Assembly: GCA_026874595.1 (NCBI GenBank)
Contig: CM049313.1
Coordinates: 58,737,159 to 58,801,158, forward strand
Length of the DNA: 64,000 bases
From: Sipunculus nudus
Lineage: Eukaryota; Annelida; Sipuncula; Golfingiida; Sipunculidae
Direction of reading: 5' to 3'
The position numbers and the translations under genes were made by a program. The notes below the pieces were generated by a model. It ran no database searches, was not told the origin of the DNA, and saw nothing but the letters and a program-made list of their open reading frames with translations. Shown here piece by piece: positions 22,321-34,600 of the stretch; position 1 is the stretch's first letter; every line of letters starts with the position of its first letter.

Positions 22321-23119
22321 CCAACCACATTCACACAACAACTGAGACCTACACTTTCGCTTAGTCCATTCTGGTAATATGTTAATAAAGCGGGAATCTG
22401 ATTGATGTGGCTCTAGCTCCGGATATACATTGAGACAGACATGAACAGAGCAGGGATTTCTCATGGCAGTCATCATCACATTCTGCTTTGCCCGCGGCAA
22501 GCAAAACTTTTTGACACCCCAATGGTTAATTTCTATATGACCCATTTATATGACCCATGCATCTGTACCCAATATTTATATGACCCATCCATAAGTAGCC
22601 CACCTTATGCTGTGGGCAATTCAAGGTCAGTTGAGTCACCTAAAGAGCCATGCAGCAGCATGCACGAAGTGTCTATTACAAGACCAAAGATGATCATGCC
22701 CCTGATTCACTTCCAGCCATTTTCTGTAATATGCGAGACCTGTCACAAGTACAGGGATTACAGTCTATACACAACATCAGGCCAGGTCAAGAAGTAACAA
22801 TGCTCGCTCAGAAATTATAAACTGTAAAAACTGAATATTTTTTTTATATTTGAGCGTTTAATGGCGGAGTAGCCTACCATGTAGGTCGTGGAAACATACC
22901 ATATTATCAGTCATTTTGCTATTTTATTCATTTTTAAAACATCGCATTTCATTGATATTTTAGGAAATTTGCAACACTGTGACACATTTTTGTTAACAAC
23001 TTGTATTTTTACTAATTGTATATTTACAGAGCCTATAGACCTAGGCCTATTTAATTAATTACAAAAATACACTCGTTCAATTGGCAAAGAGTGTGGGACA
23101 TAATCTGGTATGACCCCCT

Positions 23120-23160
23120 GGTTGAAAAAGTGGGGGACATGTCCTCCTGCATGTCCCCAC
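23120..23160. repeat. Short hairpin
   Basis: GTGGGGGACATG and CATGTCCCCAC form a stem with one bulge and an eight-base loop. No terminator or known structured RNA is recognised. Confidence 0.4.
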
Positions 23161-23366
23161 TTACCTGCGCCGCTATCTGCATAGTAGTATAATCATGTGC
23201 CTGCATGTGAGCAAACAAGCAATGAGATGTGAGAAAGCGCGAACAACTCAAGAGAAGTCAAATCAAAATATAATCAAATAACTTGATTAAAGGCAAACGG
23301 TTTGTTACAGTGATCAATAGTTCAAGTCTTTCATGTCTACAATTTTGCAATATTTGTACTAATTAC

Positions 23367-24231
23367 TAGGGCTGTATCAATATATCGATATATCGATACG
23401 AATCGATACACACATTCGATACGATAACCGAAATGCGTTGCATGCTGTATCGGTCGTATCGATTGCTTGCTAATGAATAGTATTCTAACTATAACTTTAC
23501 ATATAACCATGACATATTATAAATCTAAATACACTGCAGCCTATATATTTGTTGCTTTGGCTTTTAAGACTTGTTAATTAATGTATATATGCATGCACGT
23601 CAGTACTTCCATGACAAGCAGGCGCATGTGAGCGATAATACGAGAATGATAATTACGTTTCTCTTTATTAATGAAAATAATATTCGCATCACATATTGCT
23701 ACAAGAAACAGGATACATTCACGTATATATCCTAACTTTATATATGTCATTCAATCTCTATTTTTTTTAACGGTCATAGGTTACTCGGAACTCCAGCGTT
23801 CAACATCAGATGTCAAATAAATGGTTAAAGCCTGGGGAGAAATCCTGTACAAACAGTAGATTGACTAATGGGATTCATATTCACAGAATTATACAAAACT
23901 GTGTAATTACATGGCATAAAAAAAACAGCCCATTATCTTCACCACCGAATGCAATAAAACACGTTTTTGCGGGGGGCAGGGGATGCTAAGGCTTAAAAGA
24001 AGTAATTAAAAGCAACTGGTTGGTTTATTCATTTAATATCAAGCTTAAGCTGCCTAAGTGCAAAGCATACTAAATATGTTTAAAAAAAACATATAAAAAC
24101 AAGAAACAGAGCTTTTATTAAGAAATTATATACAAATAAAAATGAAACGTATCGTCAATACGTATCGGTATCGAATTAACTGTATCGCAATACGTATTGT
24201 ACCGGAAGAGGCGGACCGATACCCAGCCCTA
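23367..24231. mobile_element. Non-autonomous hAT-type element, 865 bp, perfect 8-bp target duplication
   Basis: The left end starts TAGGGCTGTATC and the right end in reverse complement reads TAGGGCTGGGTATC. CTAATTAC is present at 23359-23366 and 24232-24239. The subterminal regions are dense in ATCGATAC / CGTATCG words on both sides, typical of hAT transposase binding clusters. No transposase frame. Confidence 0.9.
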
Positions 24232-24239
24232 CTAATTAC

Positions 24240-25092
24240 CTGGTTTATTGTATGTCATGATTAATTACAGATTCGCCTTTATAGGCCTATACATACATGT
24301 AGCAAACACACTGAAACCACTTGTACACACGGCAGGTACGACCTTCTGATAAATCCTTTCTTTTGAAACGAGAGCCATTATTATTTTGTTTGTATTAGGG
24401 GTTTTAAAATGTTGATAGTTTCAAAATGTGTAAACTTCGTGTAATACGTTTACAAAGTAAGAAAAGCAAAGTACTCTAGCAATAATAAAATACTCGAAGC
24501 ATTTGCATTTTTATACCGGGGCATATATATATTTTAAATTGAGATTACTGTACGTGTATTAATTACAGATCATTTGTAGGCCTTAATATAAGCCTGTTGC
24601 GTGTATCTCAATTGTTTATATATCATATACAGTTCCCAACACGGTCACCTAAAAGACGGCCTTGTTTAACCGGGTCATGTGTCCATATGTCCTCACCGTT
24701 TCAGGGGCAGGGAGCAAAGTATACGCTTTGTCTCTTTCAATTTTCAAGGTAATAACATGCTTAATCTTAAACATAATTATTCGGTTTCAAGATAATTCCG
24801 TCACACATTACATTGTTCCTTCACACTTTCTAAAGATATATTCTATAGTCTATACTGTTATGCCTCTTGTATCAATTGAAATATATATGTGTGTGTATCA
24901 ACCACCTCATTGAATTGTCATTAATAGGCCTATCAGCCAATAGTTTGTTGTTGAGTGTTTGTAAATGTGGGAGATCTGAAGTAAATTTGAATCATGAAAA
25001 GTCAAGATTTGAAAATTGATAAAAAAAAAAAATGAATTGTGTATGACCAATCTATATAGGCTATGTGTGTGTGAGAGAGGGTGTGTGTGTTT

Positions 25093-25134
<42 letters not shown>

Positions 25135-25500
25135 CATATTCCATCATCAGATATTAATATCAGTTATAAGAATGAAAAATAATATTCCTGCAGAGGATTT
25201 TGTCATCTTTTGTTACAATGAGGTCGTCCAGAGACATTTTCTCACGAACTTGAAGGAAGGCTCAAGCATGATCATACTATATGGCAGGGTCAGAATAGAT
25301 ATTGCTTGGTGTGTAATAGAAAATGGCAAAATATGATTCCTCTATCGTTGAACTAATTGTCTTCTAAAATTGACAGCTATTCCAAGTCAATTTGTCAATC
25401 AATCATTACTAATATGTCTTGCTTGTACCGGTATATACATTTTTACATCAACATCGTAATCGGTGCAGCTTTCTTCAAATAATCTTTCACATTTGCAGTA
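24240..25500. other. Upstream intergenic region of FAM219
   Basis: AT-rich; a (TA)n array sits at about 25099-25130. No coding or structural feature recognised. Confidence 0.5.
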
Positions 25501-25532
25501 CATTTAATTAGTGCATGACCTGGAGAGTATGG

Positions 25533-25633
25533 CACTTCCGGTGTTGGACTTCCGTTGTATAGTGGACTGGATGGAAGGACAGCTGTCACAGAAGGCGGGG
25601 CAAGTTGATAATTAGTAGACGACAGCGGCCTAC
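25533..25633 (+). promoter_or_regulatory. Likely TATA-less promoter and 5' UTR of FAM219
   Basis: Two ETS-type sites, CACTTCCGG (25533-25541) and ACTTCCG (25548-25554), stand in a locally less AT-rich stretch just ahead of the first coding exon, with no TATA box. Such paired ETS sites are usual in housekeeping promoters. An in-frame TAG at 25616-25618 precedes the ATG. Confidence 0.5.
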
Positions 25634-28600
25634 ATGGACGCCATGGAAGATAGCGGGTTCGACAGCGATCCGAAACCTGGGGAAAGCAATGTCAGCACCA
25701 CCACCGCCAAGGTTAATATATGAATTTTATATCCATCATTATGTCCATCATTTGCAAGTTTTGGCATTGAGAATTTTCAGTTTCACTCCCTCAGTCTCTG
25801 TGACTCCAGCAGTACCAAGTCTGAGACTGAAGCATTGAACGTCTGATTACAGATAGTCAACTTTGTATTAGACCCTGCCGTAAAGAGTATAGAATCCGGT
25901 CTACATTTCCAAGTTTGGTCTAAACTCACTGGACCATCTAATATTAGTAGTAATCAACATAAGCCGGTTCGACTTTTTACCGAAAACTGACCTCTTTTAC
26001 CGGAACTGACAGGAACTGATCGGAACTAACTTTAAAATATATTAAATTACTTTAAATTTACATAAGCATAAGCCATGACATGCCTGATGATATGACATAG
26101 ACATGCCCCATCTCCATTACATGAATCCTAAACAGCGCATCATTACGTCTTCCGTATACACCAATAACCTCTTCCATATAGGACGGATTTGTTACTTGCT
26201 CCGAACAACTTTAGAATCATGCACTATCTTTAGAAATTTAATAAGTGTGTACATACAGACGTATGATGATTAGAATTCATGTAATGAAGGAGTAAGATTC
26301 AGATAAAAATAGGTGGTAAAATCATGATGTAAGCAGATATAAATATGTTGTCTGATCTTACTAAGGTCATGCCTCAGGGAGGTGCATGAGTAATTACAAA
26401 ATGTGCGAAGGGGGTAAATGTGTATTCTCATTTAATAATAGGTTAAAGTGTTTGGAATTTCTTTCTAAGCTTGGCTTGCCAGTGGGTTAGCTCAACAAGT
26501 TAAAGAGGAAAATATGATTGAGGTATGAGAAAAAAAAAGAAATAAAGAGTGAAAGTAATAATATGTGAAAACTGATTTTCTAGTATGGTTTCACCTTTTT
26601 TTTTAAAAACATCCACCAGCTATTCATGAGTCTAGGTTGTAGACTTTATTCTGAACGAGCATGATAATCAGGCTTGGGTCAAGTACAGGGGGTCAGTACA
26701 TGAGTACAAATACAAGTATTGCAGAATTTGTCAAGTACAAGTACAAGTACACAAATTTTCAATGTACTTGAGTACAAGTACAGGGGTCTGTACTTGAGTA
26801 CAAGTACAAGTACTTTTAATTAAAAAAGCAATTTTTCGAAATATTTATTGATAAAACAATAACCTATATTATACACACTGTTACACAGTCAGATATCAGT
26901 ACTGGTACACAAAAATGTGGGTTGATGCTCCAATTGCTGAAAGTTTTTTTTTTTTTGTTATTCTAGGTAATCCGAGATGACAGTCTTAATGGCCTTTCAG
27001 TATTTATATACACTATTACACAGTCGTATATCAGTACACAAGAAATGGTGCTTTTATGCCTATTCAGAATGACTATTCTGAATCTGCCAATTCTGTCACT
27101 TATTATATAGTGGCTTTAGAGTCTCTGTACTAGTCTGTCAGGTGTGTAAAAGCTGCTCAGCTAAACAGTCCACCTGAGGGTTGTGTATAGTTCAGCTGTG
27201 ACAACTCAATTCCAGATTTACTCATTACCAAATAGTGGTGGGCCGATTGAGTTTTATCGAAAGCCAGTCAGTTTCCTGCCACTTTCAAGTGCTCGATTAA
27301 CAAAGGAAACTATCGATTACATCATAATCATGACTATTTTTTTCCCAGAATGCCTATTCTCTTATAGGCTAAAATTATTCTTCCATTTTTTACAACATTC
27401 CGCGCTTCAAATAATTAGTCTTTGTTCCCATATTAACTTCCGTATGTAACTGAGTATAACACGGTAGATGCAAGAACAGAGGACTTAATAAACCTCTGTG
27501 AACTGGCAGGGAGCTGCAGAATTAGGGTGGAGTTTTGAAACAGATGTACATTGCACAGTATGGGCGGTATGGCGTTAAAATGCTCCATAAATACTCTAGT
27601 TCTATGCAGCAAGTAGATGTCCTGGATAGTGGTTTAATTCTTGTTTATCATAAATAATTAAAATGAAATTTTGAAAAGCATATCTTACTGATAATAGGAA
27701 AATATAAATAAGGCAAAACTTTTTTTTTTTTAGATAGAATTACTAAGACATGCAGGCTGGGTTAAGAAAGTACAGTTTCACAGATAATTGCATATTTCTT
27801 TATATTTGCCTGAACCGATTACTAATCGATCATTGATCGGATTGCTTAAACCGATGATCGTTTATGAAAAAAGAACCGACTCCCACCAATAATACCAACC
27901 TGACCTTCTCAGTTACCACGGCTAATTAGCCTGGTGCATGAGCAGATATAACCTGGGACAAACTTACTCAGCAGAACTATTAAGTGGGTAGTGTTTCAAC
28001 AAGCTGTTCATATAATCAGGTCTGAGGATAGACTATTACAGCTTTTTCCATGTAAAAGTAATAGTAATAGGCTCAAAAATTTGAGCTGTAATAGTAATAG
28101 TAATAGTAACAGAAGGCAAAGTAACAGAGTAATACATATTACTTTCTACTACTTCCTGTGAGCCCCTTGATCATGAAGCATATCAGCAAATAATGCTGAA
28201 CAGTAATTGCCCATAATGTGCCTATTGTGGAGGCAAGCATGGGCCAGCTGCCACATAGCTGGTGACCACTGGTGCTAATTATATAAGAGCACTGGACAGA
28301 GTAGATCACAGCCAAATAAGTTGCCTGGCACAATCTGACCTTTGATTTGTAAACCATGGATAAACAGAGGCATGTTTGATGTTAAATAGTGTAGGCTATT
28401 ATTATTGTGACATGTACATCTTGTCTCACATCCATATGTCAATCCATATGCTCTGTATTCAAAATAATTTAAAAAAATACATGTACTTGACCAGTACTTG
28501 AAATGTACTTGATTTTTCAAGTACATTTTTAGCAAGTACAAGTACAGTACAAGTGCTGTACTTGGTAAAAAGTACCAAGTACAAGTACAGGCCAAGTACT

Positions 28601-31600
28601 GAAAATTTTGTACTTGAGTACAAGTACCAAGTACAAGTACATGTACTTGACCCAAGCCTGATGATAATGGGTCATATAATGCTTCCACTGTTAACAGTTA
28701 AGACTTTTTTTATCATAGCCATGTATCTTTCTCCAGGAAAACAGAAATGGATTACCAGTGGGCCCAGCACTAGAGCAAAAAGAGACCCAGTTGTGGCTCT
28801 GGGGTCGCTTGATATTTACAGATAAACAATCTGTCAAGTTTTAGCAGGAGGTGGTGCGTCGGAGCACAGGCAATGTAAGCAAAGCACTGGTGGAGTTCAC
28901 CATAGAGATCAATTGAACTGGGTCCATTGGACCTTTCATTTCCAGCAATATTTGATTTAGAGACCCATTTTCTCTGATTATGTTAAGGCATATTTAAAAT
29001 TTCTCGGTGTAAACAGTCCCATGTAAGTTTGGTGTAGCCAATTGCATTTGATCAGTAGGCGGGCAAAGAAAAAAATTGTCTTGATTCACCTGTGCTGCAA
29101 CTGTTTCTCTATAAAAGAAGAATTTGACGCCAATCACAGCAATTGTAAATAGCAGAAACAATCACTTTTTTGACAGTCGAAAGGGACACATAAAACAAAT
29201 TTCAGCAGAAGAGGTGACAATTTTCACAGTCGACCCCCACCCTGGGTGAGTGTTCTGGGTGAGTCTTAATGGGAAGGCAGTGCCCAACAGCCATGTATCA
29301 CTCACAAACGACTAAATCTTTGAGGGGGGATCCTCTGTTATATGACTCAGAAATAAGGATGATAACATACCCAGGACCTTAGGTGTGGTAGACAACGGGC
29401 CTGTGTGACACCAGCATACAAAAATAATATGACAGGAAGTGCATTCTGCTGCCCTGTCACAAAGTCCCAAACGGAAATGCAACTCTGTAGATGTATAGAC
29501 TTGGATTAAGAACTGGATAAGAGAGTCTAAATAAAGGAGGCTTTCACATCCACCCAAAAAAATCTTTTAATAAACAAAAACACAGTTCAGACATAAATTG
29601 TAACTAAATCAGTAAATGTTAAGTATGTATGAAGTAATTGGCATTTACTCTAAAAAAAATCAGACAGTTGTTGTCTCCATCTGCTCTTGTTTAGAGCCCA
29701 GAAATGCTTGCTTGGAAAGCATTGAACTTAGGGTATCAGGGCATGAACTTAGGCACCGTCCTGAGGGCCTGTGAGGTAGGTAATTTGCATATATCCACCT
29801 GTTAATTTGAATGATATTCTCATTTGGGGTTGTGTCGGAAGGAAACTCTCCCCCTCAGGTATTCAGACTCTATTTATTAGTTTGGGGCTAAAGCCAGTGT
29901 TGTTATATACTGTTGAAGTGGTAAATTTGGCGTGTCTAAATATTTGCGTGTTTTTCATTTTATAGCATTAGCGCAGTTTGAATTTTCACGCAAATTTGTT
30001 TGTAAGGTAATTAATTGAGGATCAAATTATTAAAATATTTATAAAAGACAGGTTTGTAACATAACCTTCATCCCACCTAACAACCTTCCGGTGACCGCTT
30101 ACATGCCACAGGTGACTTGTCAGGTACCATGAGTCCAGGGTTGGGTTTTAGGCTTCCCATAACCTGTTTTCGGCAGGACAGAGCCTAAAACCTGCCTGTA
30201 ACTGCCTAAAATAGGTTATAACCTGCCTAAAACTGCCTTTAACTGCCTAAAACCTTATTTACCTTCACATATGACTTGCAATTTAACTGATTTATTGTGG
30301 CACAGCTAAATTCATTAAAGAAATATGCTCAACAAATTAAAAGTGAGGAACACTTTATTCAAACTAAACAAATTAAGCCATGATACAAAAAAAGCAACAA
30401 ATGAATACAACACTACTTCAGGTTTTCCATATTTAAACACAGTTCTCTGACAGTTTTGGCTTGTATCCCCAAAACATGTTCTGAGGTCTCCCACCTTTAC
30501 TGCCAATTTATAAAGAATGCTCATACTGTAAGCTTATAACCTGATATTTTGATTGGCTTTTTGATCACAAGGGATTAAATTTTGTGATATATGGGAAAGT
30601 TTTCCAAATTTAAAAGTTGTTCCATTTACACTGATGAAAAGTCTTTTAAACTATAGTCTCAATAACATATCATGTATGTTTTGTATGCATGTAGCTTCAA
30701 ATGGCAAAAAATAAAAGAATAATTTTATAAATAACAGTTCTGCTAGCCATAAACTAAAAATATGATATCTTTTACATTGTCTGATAATGAACAAGAATTT
30801 CCATGTTTTGTTTATTCCCTTAGCTATTATTCATTCCATGTCAGATTTTAAGATTTTTTGTACATACTTATTGTCTTTATAATGATGGATATGCTCTGTT
30901 AATTGTATGATGAGATTGTGAAAATGGAACCCTAATGAAACACTATAATTAGTATAAAACTGAAAAATGTGAAAATTTATTGCAGTGCATATGTTGCCAA
31001 CCACAAAATATTCATAATTACTTTTGGGTGGTGTTCAACCTAAAGGCCTGCGAAACATAAATGTCATGGTCAGGGCCCCTGACTGCAAACAAAGTTTGAC
31101 TCAAGAACAGTTATCAGGGCAAGGGTGTTGATTGCATCCTCCTAGTCATGTATGAAAGTTCACATGAACATCTACTAGGACACAGCAGTAGGACTTATGA
31201 CCATTGGGTCTTATGAACCCATCACCAGGGTTGGGGCCAAGTACAAGTGAAAGTACCTAGGTACAGGTACAGGTACTTGTGAACTGGCCAAGTACAGGTA
31301 CTTGATTTTCACAGAGTACCTAGGTACAGGTACAGGTACTTGATTTTCACAGAGTACCTAGGTACAGGTACAGGCACTTTAGAAAGTACCTAGGTACAGG
31401 TACAGGTACATTTATTTGAGGTCACCTCAAAGACGTTTTTATGGCATAAATTCACATATATGCAAGTTAACATGCCTTTTTTCTATCAAACAATACTGAA
31501 GTCATTTGCTAAAGTATATTTTATTAGAACTTATTTACTGTATGGCACCAAACATTCACAAACATGATATGCAAGTGTATTAAAAGTCCATTAAGTGCAC

Positions 31601-34600
31601 CAAGTAAAGTATGACACCATACATTCACAAACATGCCCATCGTCCTTATAAATAGTAATTAACTGGTCTGATCAAGCATGGCCTGCCCATCTGATGCCCT
31701 GCCTTACTAGAGGCATACTGGAGGCTATACCATCATCCAGGTAGCATGGCACTTATTAGCAAACCCAAAGGGTCCTTATAATGAAATTACCTTGGCCAAT
31801 GAATTATGTGCCACACAAACATGGTCTCATGCTCAAGAAACCTATACAGGCTGTTTGAAGACTGCATGGTGCCAGCCAACAGGAAATCATGCATTACTAA
31901 AACCTGAAACCTTCCAGAAGCCCAGCCTAAAGCCTTGTGACTGAGTCGCCCCAGCCAGTTTGGTAGTTTTATTGATCTTTATGTCAAAAATTTAAACAAA
32001 CAAAGGTTTTAGGCACTTTTGGTGCCTTAAACCTGCCTAAAACCTCTTTTAGGCTGGGCAGTTTTAACCAGGTGATAACCTATGGTTAAAACCTTCCTGC
32101 CTAAAACTTGCCAACCCTGGCCATGACCACATGGTGTGAACAATACGTAATTAATCAGAACTAATCACGTTTGATCAGGGTTGGGTTTTAGGCTGCCCAA
32201 AACCTGTTTTCGGCAGGGCAGAGCCTAAAACCTGCCTTTAACTGCCTTAAATAGGTTATAACCTGCCTAAAACTGCCTTTAACTGCCTAAAACCTTACAT
32301 ACCCTCGCCTATGACTCGCAGTTAACTATGTTTTATTGTTACACAGCTAAACGCATTAAAGAAATATACTCAACAAATTTAAAGTGAGAAACACTTTCTT
32401 CAAACTAAATAAATTAAACCATGATACAAAAAAAGCAACAAATGAATACAACACTACTTCAAGTGTTCCATATATGAACACATTTCTCTGACAGTTTTAG
32501 CTTGTATCCCTAAATCATGTTCTGAAGTCTCCCAACCCCATTACTGCCAATTTATAAAAGAATGCTCATACAGTAAGCTTATAATCAGATACTTTGATAC
32601 AGCATTTTGATCACAATCAAGGGATTAAATTTTGTTATTTATGCAAAACAAGTTTTCCCGAATTTTTTAAGTTTTTCCATTTACACTGATAAATAGTCCT
32701 TTATACTTCTGTATGTTTTGTATGCCCATAGCTTCAAATAGCAAGAGCAAAAAGATTGATCTTTTAAATTATAACAGATCTTCTATGCTAGCCATAAACT
32801 AAAAATATGATAATATCTTACATTATCTGATAATGAACAAGAATATCCACTGGTTGTTTATTCCCTCAGCTAGGTCATCCTTTTGTCAAATTTTAAGATT
32901 TTGTGCACATACTTATTGTCTAGATATAATGATGGATATGCTCTGTTAACTGTATGATGAGATTGTGAAAATGGAACCCTAATGAATCACTATAATAAGT
33001 ATAAAACTGAAAATGTGAAAATATATTGCAGTGAATATGTTGCAAACCACAGAATATGCATAATCACTTTTGGGCTGTGTTCAACCTAAAGGGCTGAGAA
33101 ACCTACATGTCATGGTCAGGAGCCCTGACTGCACCACTCAGGAAAAAAATTGACTCAGGAACAGTTTTCAGGGCAAGGGCTTTGATTGCATCATCCTAGT
33201 CATGTATGAAAGTTCACAGGAACATCTACTAAGACACAGCAGTGGGACTTATGACCATTGGGTCTAATGACCCCATCATCCCGATAAATAGTAATTAGCT
33301 GGTCTAATCAAGCTTTGCCTTTGCCTCTGATACCCGCCTTACAAGAGGCATACTTGAGGCTCTATTGCACCATTCCAGGTAGCAGGGCACTCATCAGCAA
33401 ACCAAAAAGGTCATTCTAAAGACATTACCTTGGCCATTGAAATTATGTGCCACCCAAACATGGTTTCATGCTCCAGAAACCTATACAGGCTCTTTGAAGA
33501 CTGCATGATGCCAGCAAACAGAAATCATGCATTATTTATACCTGAAACCTTCCAGAAGCCAAGCAAAGCCTTGTGACTGCATCTCCCAAGCCAGTTTGGT
33601 AGTTTTATAAATCTTTAAGTCAAAATTTAAACACATATAGGTTTTAGGCACTTTTGATGCCTAAAACATGCCTAAAACCTGTTTAAGGCGGGGCAGTTTT
33701 AACCAGGTTTTAACTTATGGTTAAAACCTTCCTGCCTAAAACTTGCCAACCCTGCGTTTGATGATGCAATGGTACTGCAACCAGCTACATTGTTTGACAT
33801 CTGAGTAATTTGTAGAATTTCTTTACAACAACATCTATGATTATACTAACCAGAAGCAGCAAGCCATGTCTGAACAACAAACAGAACTGACAACATTCGC
33901 AGGTGGCTCTCAGCTCATGCAGTCATACTTCAAAGCTAAGGGAAGGGCTAGCTGTTTCATAAAAGGCTACTTATTGTTTCACAAATCACTATTAATGAGA
34001 TGGGGTCTTTCTTGAGAAATCACTTGCTATGAACTCTTATTACAACATGACTAACATTCTGGCAACCATGCATGGAGGGATCACCAGGCCCACATGACTG
34101 TGTGTCAGGGGAGAATGCTGCAATCTTCTGAACAATTGCATCAGATTTATGTGTGTTCTATTTTAACGCAAATCTAGCTCATGCTAAAAAAAAATTAAAA
34201 CCCTGCTAACAAAACCACTTCCACAGTATCTAGTTCACGGTCTGCCAGCACACTAGACCCAGTTGTGACTCTGTTGTATATTACCACAGAATCACATACC
34301 TCTTTGCTTCAATATCTAGGAGATGGAGTGCATGGAACTGCTGCATAGCACTTCTATGCTGCTGTGTGTTGGTTGCCTGAACCAGTGAGCTGGACATGGA
34401 TTAAAAACCAGCAATGTGGCCCTGTGCACCACATATTACATCATCATTCCTAATATCCTGCCCAACCAGCTGAAAATGTAACACATGACACATGAACAGG
34501 CACCCAACCCACAGGATCACACAAGTACTGCACAGCAGTTCCATATGTTGAGGGGATCCCGAAAGGATCAGGGACAAGGCTCCGAGACGTAAAAACCGGG

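Noticed and set aside
28275-28688. 137-codon minus-strand frame rich in VLVLGTCTQ-like words
   Set aside because: It is read from the AGTACAAGTAC subterminal repeats of the hAT element.
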